Assembly (NCBI RefSeq): GCF_041740695.1
Contig: NZ_JBGSLK010000079.1
Coordinates: 1-64,000 of the forward strand
From: Haliscomenobacter sp041740695
GTDB taxonomy: Bacteria; Bacteroidota; Bacteroidia; Chitinophagales; Saprospiraceae
DNA: 64,000 bases
Direction: 5' to 3'
In this document: positions 7,877 to 16,590 of the stretch, piece after piece
Layout: each line of letters opens with the position of its first letter
Position numbering within the stretch: position 1 is the first letter of the stretch
Notes under the pieces: model-generated
The model's input: the letters and a program-made list of their open reading frames with translations, nothing else
What the model was told of the DNA's origin: nothing
Database searches by the model: none
Made by a program: the position numbers and the translations under genes

Positions 7877-10800
7877 ATGAACAATTCTACACGTTGGGTT
7901 TATCTACTGCTTTTTTGTTTTGGTCTGTTTTCGACACAGTTGGAGGCCCAATCCCAAAAACAAGAGGTCTGTTTTAACTTCAACGACCTAGCCGACGGAA
8001 CCAAGTTCGGCACCGATGCCAACCAAAAACCTGGCACACCTATCTTGAAAAAAGACGGCATAGCCGTATCCATCGAATCCTTTCTCACTGGCAACAATAG
8101 CACTGAATTTGGCTCTATCAAAGTAGAGGAAAAAAAACTACTTTTTGACGGAAGCTTCAAAGAAGCCGAAGGCAAAGTACTTTTTGTGTCCAATGTCAAT
8201 TTGAAGTGGATTTTTAGCGGATTACCCAAAAAGAAAGCGAAACGGGTCTGCCTCAATTTTATTGATGGAGGGGGGCAAGAAAACTTTTCCATCAATGGTC
8301 AATTGGTCACTGTTTTGGAAGATTGGGGCTCTTTGAACGACAAAGAAGTCGCCAAGGGGGTCAAAGCCGCAGTATCTATCAAGGAAGACTCCGATCTGTT
8401 ACAAGGCACCATCTGTTTTGAGGGAGACATCGATTCTATTTCCTTTGGTGGCCAAGAATTTGGCATTGACAATGTTTGTATTGAATATGAAAAAGAAATT
8501 ACCCCCATTGCCTGTATTCGTGATTTGGTGATTTTGCCCCGTCCTTGTACGCCCAATGGTGTTTTTTACCTCGCAGCTACCTTTAAAACCGATGTAAAAG
8601 CCGATACGGCCACTTATAATGTTTGGGTAAATGGCCAAAAATTCGGCCCATTCAAATACAAGGATGTTTTCCCTGCCATTGGCCCTGTAAAACTGGATAG
8701 CACCGGGAAGTACTTCTTAACCGTGCGGGATAGCAAAGACAGTAGCTGTTTCAAAACTGAAGATTTTAAGCACGACTGTAGTGTTACCAATGCCTGTGAA
8801 TTAAAAGAGCTATCAGCAACGATAAAATATTGTCCTAGAGATACTTTTGCCCGACTTATCGTTAAAATTGGCTCGGTACAACCTGCCAATGCCAACATTA
8901 TTTTGAGCATTGGAGGAATTGTTATCGGCGAATATCCAGCTGAGAAGTTGCCCTTTGAAATCAAACTTTCCAAAAAACACCTGTCTTCTGTAACGGCGCT
9001 TGTGCCGCTGGTTCAGGCTTGTATAAGTTTACCAGGAGGGCGGTGTTGCATCAGTGTTACGCCAAAAATAGAATTGGATTTGAGTTGTGCCGATGATCCC
9101 ACGGCCTGTGGGATAAAGGAATTTGCTGCTCAGCCCGGAGATTGTAACAGTGACGGAAGCTTCCGCATGGTGTATAAATTTAGTGGCGAAAACAAATGGC
9201 TATCGGGCTATTACATTTATGTTAACGATCAGCGTTTTGGACCATTTCGCTACGCGGTCAACGGTGGCACTATTGGTCCAATCAAGCCAAATAATGATGG
9301 CTACTATCGGGTAGTGATGAGCGATGTGGAAAACACACGCTGTGCGGATACTGTAGAAATCAAAAAATTCTTTTGCAAACCCTGTTCGATTCGCGATCTG
9401 GCCGCAGCTTACATCATTTGTGAAGAAGAGAATCAAGATATTTTTACGTTGAACCTGCTTTCAGGGCCAACAGTAGATACTGGTTACGTTTTGACCATCA
9501 ATGGCATTGAAATTGGGACCTTTTCTTTGAAAAAAATGCCATTGCGCATCAGCATTTCTAAAGCCATTCCCAACCTGATCAACGATGTACTCAAAGTACA
9601 GGTTTGTTTGCCGGGCGTGGAAAAATGCTGCATTGAAACAGTAGCCAAAATCATCCGGGTTAAATCTTGTGCGAAGCCTGATTACCTGTGCCCGATCAAA
9701 GAAGTAAAAGCAGTTGCTACTGGTTGTGGGGTGATTGGGAAATATCGACTCGAAGTGAATGGTTCATTTGATGAACAATTGTCGACTTCTGGGAAAATAT
9801 TCATTAAAGTAGGTGACAAAACTTTTGGGCCATACAAAGCTAGTAGCTTCCCTGTAAAGCTGGATCCATTGGAATTGTTGGTAGGTGGGATCGTTCCGCT
9901 GAAAATTCAGGTTTGTGCCGAAAGTTTGTTGGACACTTGTTGTGTGGAAATCATTCCACAAATCAACAATACTGGTTGTGATTGTAGCTTGGATTTGAGT
10001 GTCACACCCGTGGAGTGTAATGGAGAAAAATATTATGCCTCCATTAAATTAGAGGGCAAAAACGGTAGCCAGTCGGGTTATGTCGTGATTGGCCCAGATG
10101 GCAAAAAATATGGCCCTTACGCCTATGGTCAAGGCCCTAAAGTAATCGGGCCATTTACTCGCGCAACGACTTCGCCACGGCAGGTATTTGTTGCAGTGGA
10201 TGTGGAAAAATATTGTACGGATACAGTTGTACTGAGTTCAATTGTATGTGCTTCAGACACGCTCTGTAAGATCAGGGAATTAAAAGTTGTTGTTCGTGGC
10301 TGTAATACCAAAGGAGGCTATGATTTATTGATCACCCCCTTGCTCAATTTAAACCCATCCAATCTACTCTCGACCTACTACGTCTATATTGAAAACCATA
10401 AATATGGCCCATTCAAATTGTTGAGCACGCCTCAATTGATTGAAAATGTAGTCATCAATACCGACGCCCTCAGTTTTGAAGTAAAGGTATGCGTCGACGG
10501 ACAAAGTGAAAAATGTTGTGTCTCTGCCAAGGTCGAAAAGCCGAAATGCCCTGAATGTGAATTGGGTGAATTGGTAATCAAAACTGCACCTTGCAATGAT
10601 AAAGGCGAAGTATATGCTTACCTGGATTTCAAACACTTCCGCACCAATTCAGACTATTTTGTGCTGGTACAGAACGGTAAGGAAATTGCAAAATACAAAT
10701 ACTCCGAACTGCCGATTCGTCTAATCTATCCATCACCCCAAAAAGATACCATCCGCCTGGAGGTGTACGATAGCAGTACCCGCGCTTGCAGCAGCAAGGG

Positions 10801-13225
10801 CTACATCAAACCTTTTGAATGCAAACTGCATTGCAGTCTGAGCGACATCAGCGTTACCGAAGTGAAGTGCAACAATGATGGCACTTACAGCCTATTGTTG
10901 AAATTGAAGGCAACGAATACCGACTCCATCCTTTGGCTACAAACCTCCACAGGCTATGAAGCACGTTTTAAATACACTGGCCAAGCGGTAAGAATTGACA
11001 AAATTCCACTGCCCAAAAACAGCAAAACCGATTGGATCATCGTCTGTGATAAAAATTCACCAGACTGCTGCATCAAGTGGTTGTATGAGGTACCTTGTAC
11101 CCAAACGACTTGTGAATTTGGTGCCCTGAAGTTGGAACAGGTTTGTCTGCCCACTGGCGGGTATTATGTGAACTTGAATTTTGAGCGCAAAAACACGGGT
11201 GCCCTCTTCAATGTTTACGTGAATGGCAAATTGTACGGAACCTATAATTACAATGTATTGCCTTTGCGCATCGGCCAAATCGTGAGTGCCGATGTGGCGG
11301 TGTTAGAGGTCAAAGTTGAAGACAAAGAAAAGGGTTGCACCCAAGCCGGGCGTTTGGAATTGAAAAAATGCGAAACCAACTGTCCGATTGAAGGCTTAAA
11401 AATAGATTTGCTGCCTTGTGAAAAAGGGTACTATTACGCTAAAGCCTTTGTTGTATCTCGACCAAGTTCTACCTTGCTTAAAGGCTACATCATCTATGCC
11501 AATGGCATGCTCTTTGGTCCATTTGCTTACAATGGTGAAGCTCCCAAAATAGGCCCATTCCCAAGCTCTGCAAGCGGCAATATGGAATTCCTGGCGGTGG
11601 ATGTAACCAACCCAACTTGTTTTGCGGCAACCAAACTTTCTGCTCCACAATGCCCCGACCCCAATCCATGCAAAATTTCAAACCTGGCTATTCGTAGCCT
11701 GGGTTGCAATCCCGACGGTACACGGCGCATGGCCATCAGTTTCAAGTACGAAAATGTTACGAATCGCTTCTTTGACGTCATGGTAGATGGCAAAATCATC
11801 GGCACTTTCCCCTTGATTCGCCTGCCTTTGGAAGCCAATTTCAAACTGACAACGGACAAAGAAGTATTCAAAATTACGGTTTGTATCAATGATCAAAAGA
11901 GCTGCTGCGAAACCCTGGAGGTGAAACTCCCCTGTGAGCGCCCCTGCCCTGATTTAGTCGTTGATGTCAAGCAAAAACCTTGCAATGCAGGGGGTGCTTT
12001 TGGCGCGGAATTGGTGTTCAAAAACCCAACCCCAGGTCCTTTGCGTATCGCCATCAATGGCAAAATTCTGGATACCCTTGCAGCGGGTAGCAAAGGTTTT
12101 AACCTGGGTATGCTGCTTGGCGATGGGGTGACTTTGTACAAAGTGGATATCCTGAACCTGAAAGATACCACGTGCAAACGTTTGGTGGTCTTTGGCCCAG
12201 TGAAATGCCGCAATATGCGGGTGAGTGATGTATGGCCTGGTGATGTCAACCTGGATAACATTGCCAACCATTTCGACTTGTTGCACATTGGACAAGCTTT
12301 TGGGGCCAAAGGATTGAAGCGCTTCCTGATCAACTCCTGGGATTGGAAACCAACCCCATCCGAAGACTGGTCTGAAATCTTCTTCGATGGCATCAACTAC
12401 AAAAACGCCGACGTCAATGGTGATGGTGAGGTCAACCGCAAAGACATTGAGGCCCTGGCCTTGAACTTTGGTTTGTCGCGTGGTCCTTTCAAAATCATCA
12501 AAGCTTTACCTGCTACCGTTCTTGATCCAAAAATTTTGGTAGAGATGCCTGCGAAAGGAGAACTGGCGGACAGTACCCGTTTTGAAATCCCCATCATTTT
12601 GGGTGATGACAAACACGTCATCAAGGACATTTACGGGACTGCTTTCAGCGTGAAGTTTGATCCAAAATTGATTGACCCCAAAAATCTGTCCATCGAAGTA
12701 CCTACTTCCTGGATGGGGCAACCTGGGGTGAATCTGGAATTCATCTACAAAGTCTATCCCAACGAAGGCCGTGTGGACATCGCCATTACCCGTACCGATC
12801 AAAACGAAGTTTCGGGTTATGGCACCATTGCCAAATTGAAGGGGATCATCATCGACCTGGTTGGTCGTGCTGAAACAAAATTACAAACGGACGATGCCAT
12901 CCTGAACCGACTGGACGGCGAAATCCTGCCACTGAATACCCAAATTACCGCCTTTAGTATTGTTGACGCACCTCGTGCAGTACGCCCTGAAGATTTGTTG
13001 AGCGGTGTTAAGGTTTATCCCAACCCAACCAACTCACAAATCAACATCACGAGTGCTGCGGGTACCGTTACGGAAGTAGAAGTGATGGGCCTCGATGGCA
13101 AAACCATGATCAAATCCTTCCGCAACACCAGCCAGCTGGAGATCGACGACCTGAAGGCAGGTATGTATTTCCTCCGCATCAAAGTAGGCCAGCAGGTCTT
13201 CTTCGAGCGGATCATTAAACAATAA
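7877..13225 (+). CDS. Giant secreted Cys-rich repeat protein with dockerin, cohesin-like and T9SS domains
   Basis: 1782 residues. The signal peptide (MNNSTRWVYLLLFCFGLFS, then LEAQ) fixes the start at 7877; an in-frame ATG at 7802 is upstream of it. An N-terminal beta domain (about 30-205) is followed by about 13 modules of 90-95 residues, each opening Cys-x-Ile/Leu-x-x-Leu and closing with a Cys. One module type carries the motif GPF...IGP, the other CCI/CCV pairs, and the two largely alternate. Next come two EF-hand-like dockerin loops (GDVNLDNIANHFDLL near 1454 and ADVNGDGEVNRKDIEAL near 1511), a cohesin-like beta domain (about 1550-1700), and a T9SS sorting tail starting VKVYPNPTNSQINI. 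It is probably exported by T9SS and surface-attached or released. CACTTTTG at 7831 resembles a weak -7 box. Confidence 0.88.
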   Translation: MNNSTRWVYLLLFCFGLFSTQLEAQSQKQEVCFNFNDLADGTKFGTDANQKPGTPILKKDGIAVSIESFLTGNNSTEFGSIKVEEKKLLFDGSFKEAEGKVLFVSNVNLKWIFSGLPKKKAKRVCLNFIDGGGQENFSINGQLVTVLEDWGSLNDKEVAKGVKAAVSIKEDSDLLQGTICFEGDIDSISFGGQEFGIDNVCIEYEKEITPIACIRDLVILPRPCTPNGVFYLAATFKTDVKADTATYNVWVNGQKFGPFKYKDVFPAIGPVKLDSTGKYFLTVRDSKDSSCFKTEDFKHDCSVTNACELKELSATIKYCPRDTFARLIVKIGSVQPANANIILSIGGIVIGEYPAEKLPFEIKLSKKHLSSVTALVPLVQACISLPGGRCCISVTPKIELDLSCADDPTACGIKEFAAQPGDCNSDGSFRMVYKFSGENKWLSGYYIYVNDQRFGPFRYAVNGGTIGPIKPNNDGYYRVVMSDVENTRCADTVEIKKFFCKPCSIRDLAAAYIICEEENQDIFTLNLLSGPTVDTGYVLTINGIEIGTFSLKKMPLRISISKAIPNLINDVLKVQVCLPGVEKCCIETVAKIIRVKSCAKPDYLCPIKEVKAVATGCGVIGKYRLEVNGSFDEQLSTSGKIFIKVGDKTFGPYKASSFPVKLDPLELLVGGIVPLKIQVCAESLLDTCCVEIIPQINNTGCDCSLDLSVTPVECNGEKYYASIKLEGKNGSQSGYVVIGPDGKKYGPYAYGQGPKVIGPFTRATTSPRQVFVAVDVEKYCTDTVVLSSIVCASDTLCKIRELKVVVRGCNTKGGYDLLITPLLNLNPSNLLSTYYVYIENHKYGPFKLLSTPQLIENVVINTDALSFEVKVCVDGQSEKCCVSAKVEKPKCPECELGELVIKTAPCNDKGEVYAYLDFKHFRTNSDYFVLVQNGKEIAKYKYSELPIRLIYPSPQKDTIRLEVYDSSTRACSSKGYIKPFECKLHCSLSDISVTEVKCNNDGTYSLLLKLKATNTDSILWLQTSTGYEARFKYTGQAVRIDKIPLPKNSKTDWIIVCDKNSPDCCIKWLYEVPCTQTTCEFGALKLEQVCLPTGGYYVNLNFERKNTGALFNVYVNGKLYGTYNYNVLPLRIGQIVSADVAVLEVKVEDKEKGCTQAGRLELKKCETNCPIEGLKIDLLPCEKGYYYAKAFVVSRPSSTLLKGYIIYANGMLFGPFAYNGEAPKIGPFPSSASGNMEFLAVDVTNPTCFAATKLSAPQCPDPNPCKISNLAIRSLGCNPDGTRRMAISFKYENVTNRFFDVMVDGKIIGTFPLIRLPLEANFKLTTDKEVFKITVCINDQKSCCETLEVKLPCERPCPDLVVDVKQKPCNAGGAFGAELVFKNPTPGPLRIAINGKILDTLAAGSKGFNLGMLLGDGVTLYKVDILNLKDTTCKRLVVFGPVKCRNMRVSDVWPGDVNLDNIANHFDLLHIGQAFGAKGLKRFLINSWDWKPTPSEDWSEIFFDGINYKNADVNGDGEVNRKDIEALALNFGLSRGPFKIIKALPATVLDPKILVEMPAKGELADSTRFEIPIILGDDKHVIKDIYGTAFSVKFDPKLIDPKNLSIEVPTSWMGQPGVNLEFIYKVYPNEGRVDIAITRTDQNEVSGYGTIAKLKGIIIDLVGRAETKLQTDDAILNRLDGEILPLNTQITAFSIVDAPRAVRPEDLLSGVKVYPNPTNSQINITSAAGTVTEVEVMGLDGKTMIKSFRNTSQLEIDDLKAGMYFLRIKVGQQVFFERIIKQ

Positions 13226-13336
13226 TCCTTGGAACCAGGTAAACTGGGACTTTGGAACCTTTTAAAATCTAGTGAGTGTTTTTTTATATAATCCCATGTA
13301 ACTGTTTTTTTATCGTTTACCATGATGCATATCCGG

Positions 13337-13374
13337 CTGCCGATTCCTACAACAGGGATCGGCAGTTCTTTTTT
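13337..13374 (+). terminator. Rho-independent terminator after the giant T9SS gene
   Basis: An 11-bp stem (CTGCCGATTCC at 13337-13347 with GGGATCGGCAG at 13355-13365, one G-U pair) encloses a 7-base loop and is followed by TTCTTTTTT. It lies 111 bp after the giant gene's stop and about 45 bp before the next start, so it probably separates the two transcripts. Confidence 0.8.
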
Positions 13375-13418
13375 ACTTCTATTTTTATGGTTATATTTCT
13401 TGCCTCAAATACCACATT

Positions 13419-14786
13419 ATGCACCGCAAACAGCTAATTGTCCTGCTCGCCTTTGCTTTTATTTTCTCCTTCTGCAAAACGCCAGCCCCACATCCCAATG
13501 CCCATTCATCCAAAGAACGACTAGCCCTGGCCGATACCTTGGAACAACTCCTCCAATTCAACCTCGTCGATACCTGGTATCCGGCAGCCATCGATACCGA
13601 ATTTGGCGGTTATCTATCCACCTTCAATGCCCAATTCAAACCCATAGGCAACCAGGATAAAATGATTGTATCCCAAGCCCGACACCTCTGGAACAACGCC
13701 AGAGCATCTCAGCACTGGCCTACTGAAAAAAAATACCAAAGCTTCGCCCGACATGGTTTCGCCTTTTTAAAAGACAAGATGTGGGATGCTGAGAACGGTG
13801 GATTTTTTTGGCAGGTGGAACGCTCGGGCAAACCGCGTGGGGATTCCTCCAAAACTGCTTATGGCAATGCTTTTGGGCTGTACGCAGTGTCGGCTTATTA
13901 CCAGGTAAGTAAAGACCCTGCGGCCTTGGTTTTGGCTAAAAAGTCTTTCAACTGGCTGGAGCAACACAGCCACGATCCCATTCACAAAGGTTATTACCAA
14001 CACCTGGATAAAACCGGAAAAATTCAGCCTAGACTCAAGACTACACCTTCTACAGCTGAGCTGGGGTATAAAGATCAAAACAGCTCCATTCACTTGTTGG
14101 AAGCTTTTACAGACTTGTACCAAATCTGGCCCGATCCATTGGTCAAAACCCGACTCGAAGAAATGATTTACCTCATTCGAGACAAAATGGTAAATGATAA
14201 AGGCAACCTCATTTTGTTTTTTCAACCGGATTGGACACCAGTGAGTTTTCGGGATTCCAGCCGTGCCAGCATCCGACAGCACCACAACCTGGATCACATT
14301 TCCTGGGGGCACGACATTGAAACCGCTTATTTACTGATGGAAGCTTCTCATGTGGTTGGGTGGAAAAATGACACAACTACTTGGCGCATCGCCAAAAAAA
14401 TGACCGATCAGTGTTTGACCTTGGGTTGGGATGATCGGGTAGGCGGTTTTTATGGTGAGGGCTATTTTTTCAAGGAAGATGCGGGTAATATTACGGTTAC
14501 TCAGGATACCAAAAACTGGTGGACCCAGGCGGAAGCATTAAATACCCTCCTCATCATGACTGATTTGTACCCAAATGATCCATTGGATTATTATGGAAAA
14601 TTTAAAAAGGAATGGCAATACATCAATAGCTACTTAATTGATCATCAATATGGTGAGTGGTATGATAGTGGCTTGGACAGAGACCCACGGAGTGTTGAGC
14701 GGAATAAAGGGCATATTTGGAAGGCGGGGTATCACCAGTATCGGAGTTTGGAGAATTGCATAAAACACTTAAAAGCGCAGAAATAG
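13419..14786 (+). CDS. N-acylglucosamine 2-epimerase / cellobiose 2-epimerase family lipoprotein
   Basis: 455 residues. The N-terminus has a hydrophobic stretch ending FIFSFCK, a plausible lipobox, so the protein is probably a lipoprotein. The rest is an AGE-family (alpha/alpha)6 barrel. Visible features are FGGYLSTFN, SQARHLWNNARAS, WDAENGGFFWQV, KTAYGNAFGLYA, DHISWGHDIETAYLL with the conserved His, and a terminal KNWWTQAEALNTLL. Family members epimerise or isomerise the reducing-end sugar of oligosaccharides (cellobiose, mannobiose) or N-acylglucosamine. The substrate cannot be read here. Extracytoplasmic placement suggests action on incoming oligosaccharides. It ends 8 bp from a convergent gene. 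Confidence 0.85.
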   Translation: MHRKQLIVLLAFAFIFSFCKTPAPHPNAHSSKERLALADTLEQLLQFNLVDTWYPAAIDTEFGGYLSTFNAQFKPIGNQDKMIVSQARHLWNNARASQHWPTEKKYQSFARHGFAFLKDKMWDAENGGFFWQVERSGKPRGDSSKTAYGNAFGLYAVSAYYQVSKDPAALVLAKKSFNWLEQHSHDPIHKGYYQHLDKTGKIQPRLKTTPSTAELGYKDQNSSIHLLEAFTDLYQIWPDPLVKTRLEEMIYLIRDKMVNDKGNLILFFQPDWTPVSFRDSSRASIRQHHNLDHISWGHDIETAYLLMEASHVVGWKNDTTTWRIAKKMTDQCLTLGWDDRVGGFYGEGYFFKEDAGNITVTQDTKNWWTQAEALNTLLIMTDLYPNDPLDYYGKFKKEWQYINSYLIDHQYGEWYDSGLDRDPRSVERNKGHIWKAGYHQYRSLENCIKHLKAQK

Positions 14787-14793
14787 GCATCGG

Positions 14794-15609
14794 CTACTTC
14801 AACTCAAGCGTAGTCGCCGCATTACCAATCAACGTATTCTTTACGATATTCTTACTAGCCGCAGACCTGAATCGCCAAACATGGCCAGTGTAGGAGTCCA
14901 TGACGATCTGGTATTTGGGCTTCAAACTGAAGTAATAAACCTCTTTGCCATCAAAATCCAGCCAATAGCCCAGTACCTCTTCCTGTAGTGAATTGATGAC
15001 GGTGAATTTGGCAGCAGTAGTACTTCTAGCCGATTTTGAAGGAATTACGGCATGGTTGTACGGCGCTTTAAACTTAGCCGCAACCCGATGTCTTTGGGTG
15101 ACAACATCGAAATACCCGCTGACTTCAATTTCGGTTTTGTCGGTAGCATTCGTCCATTTTATTACTTTACCCGCATTTTTTTCAAGGGCTGGATCATCAC
15201 TAAACTGGCTCAGCCCAGTAGTTTTTACGGTTTTGGTGTAGCCTGCTAATGGGCATTGTTCAAGTAATTTGGCAAACTGATCGATGGCGACATTTTGCTC
15301 CACAGGGGTGGTTTTTTCCGAAAGTACCGCGTAATATTCATTGGAAAAAGCCTTGCCGTTAAAGTCGAATTGAGTAAAGATGTAATTGTTTGAAGTATTG
15401 GAGAGGGTTACAGTTGAGTGCCAAAAATTAGTACGTGAACCCATGGCATTCCCTTTCAGGTTCGTGAAATTGTCTTTTAACCCGCTGAGCACTGGTTTTA
15501 ATTCATCACAAAATGCTTTTGAAGCTGAAGACTCCGGTCTAGCTTCATCGCTTGAAAATGAAGTACCAAGCAATAAAACTAAAGGTAAGGCAATAGCTGC
15601 TAGGTTCAT
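14794..15609 (-). CDS. Exported protein with von Hippel-Lindau-like beta domain
   Basis: 271 residues from the ATG at 15609 (MNLAAIALPLVLLLGTSF), which gives a normal signal peptide. The frame is open to 15675, but that part runs through a hairpin. Residues 25-200 are not recognised. The last 70 residues match the pVHL beta domain: YWLDFDG (215-221), Tyr226, then SYTGHVWRFR (239-248). Against human pVHL, Trp216 falls on W88, Tyr226 on Y98, Ser239 on S111, His243 on H115 and Trp245 on W117, with no gap between them (human numbering from memory). In pVHL these residues bind hydroxyproline. The domain call is strong. A hydroxyproline ligand in this bacterium is inference. It follows inositol oxygenase by 74 bp on the same strand. 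Confidence 0.75.
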   Translation of the reverse strand: MNLAAIALPLVLLLGTSFSSDEARPESSASKAFCDELKPVLSGLKDNFTNLKGNAMGSRTNFWHSTVTLSNTSNNYIFTQFDFNGKAFSNEYYAVLSEKTTPVEQNVAIDQFAKLLEQCPLAGYTKTVKTTGLSQFSDDPALEKNAGKVIKWTNATDKTEIEVSGYFDVVTQRHRVAAKFKAPYNHAVIPSKSARSTTAAKFTVINSLQEEVLGYWLDFDGKEVYYFSLKPKYQIVMDSYTGHVWRFRSAASKNIVKNTLIGNAATTLELK

Positions 15610-15637
15610 TAGGGTAGAATTAGGATGTTTTACTATT

Positions 15638-15673
15638 GCCGCTGGTTTAAACACTTGGGTATAAACCAGCGGC
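15638..15673. repeat. 12-bp stem hairpin between MIOX and the VHL-like gene
   Basis: GCCGCTGGTTTA (15638-15649) pairs perfectly with TAAACCAGCGGC (15662-15673) around a 12-base loop. It lies 10 bp after the inositol oxygenase stop and 28 bp before the VHL-like start, reading on the minus strand. There is no T-run after it, so it looks more like a processing or stability hairpin than a classic terminator. Confidence 0.75.
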
Positions 15674-15683
15674 ATGGAGATAC

Positions 15684-16553
15684 TTAGAACTTCAACGTAC
15701 TCGGCAAATACTTCGCGATCAAGTCCTCATAATAAGGCTTCAGTTCCTTCACATTGGGTGGAACGGGGGCCTTGGAATACAAGTCATAAGGATTGAACAA
15801 CTTCACATACTCGAACATCTCCCGATCGTAATCATCCATCAGGTGATCGTACGCGTGCTCGCGGTGCTGAGCATAAAAGGAGTGGTACCGAATCATGTAC
15901 AGTGCTGAATCAGGCAAATGGTCCTTGACCATATGGTACAGGTACTCATCGTGCCCCCAGGATAGGTGTACGTTGCGCAAGCCACAGTTGGGCTCGTATA
16001 CGCCGTAAGTGGTATTGTAACGCTCGTCCTGACTATCGGGATTGAGTTCAAAGAACTCAGGGTAAACGATTTTATCCGAGTGTTTGCAACCTACCGGGAA
16101 AGTGTCGCCTACGACCGCCCATTGTGGCTCACCAAACAGGCACAAAACCTTGCCCATATCGTGCAACAAACCCGTGAGTATAAACCAATCCGGGTGACCA
16201 TCGGCGCGGATGGCCTCGGAGGTTTGCAGCAAGTGTTGCAATTGATCCAAGTCGGTATCGGGATCTGAGTCATCCACTAAGGTGTTCAAAAAGTCAAAAG
16301 CAGACCAAACCGGCATTTCTTTTTTGTCCAGCTTGAGGTACTTGGCCTCTTTTTCCATGACAAAATCGTAGGTCTGGTAAGTATGGTTCAAACGATAAAA
16401 CTCCCGTACAGTATCGCGTTTAGGGTCATCGTAGTTGCGAAATTCTTCTTTGGTTTTGGCCGTGGTATTCGGCTCGGGGTAGCGGAGCAGCAGGTCATCT
16501 TCCCACTCGTCGAGGCTACCCAAGGGTGCATTGTTGTCGAAGTCCTGATTCAT
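15684..16553 (-). CDS. Inositol oxygenase (MIOX)
   Basis: 289 residues, the same size as eukaryotic MIOX and very similar in style. It converts myo-inositol and O2 to D-glucuronate at a mixed-valent di-iron centre. HD-domain-like metal motifs are visible: QTSEAIRADGHPDWF, TGLLHDMGKV with the HD pair, HLSWGHDEYLY, and IRYHSFYAQHREHAY. The N-terminal FRNYDDPKRDTVREFYRLNH is also characteristic. The gene follows the sodium symporter by 37 bp on the same strand, suggesting that uptake and first oxidation of inositol are co-transcribed. No other inositol-catabolic gene is in the window. Confidence 0.93.
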   Translation of the reverse strand: MNQDFDNNAPLGSLDEWEDDLLLRYPEPNTTAKTKEEFRNYDDPKRDTVREFYRLNHTYQTYDFVMEKEAKYLKLDKKEMPVWSAFDFLNTLVDDSDPDTDLDQLQHLLQTSEAIRADGHPDWFILTGLLHDMGKVLCLFGEPQWAVVGDTFPVGCKHSDKIVYPEFFELNPDSQDERYNTTYGVYEPNCGLRNVHLSWGHDEYLYHMVKDHLPDSALYMIRYHSFYAQHREHAYDHLMDDYDREMFEYVKLFNPYDLYSKAPVPPNVKELKPYYEDLIAKYLPSTLKF

Positions 16554-16590
16554 TGTTGTTTTTTTGATTTAACGTTAAAATTACAAAGGA

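Noticed and set aside
13322..13660. A 112-codon plus-strand frame over the terminator and epimerase start
   Set aside because: It overlaps the terminator and the signal peptide of the epimerase lipoprotein in another frame.
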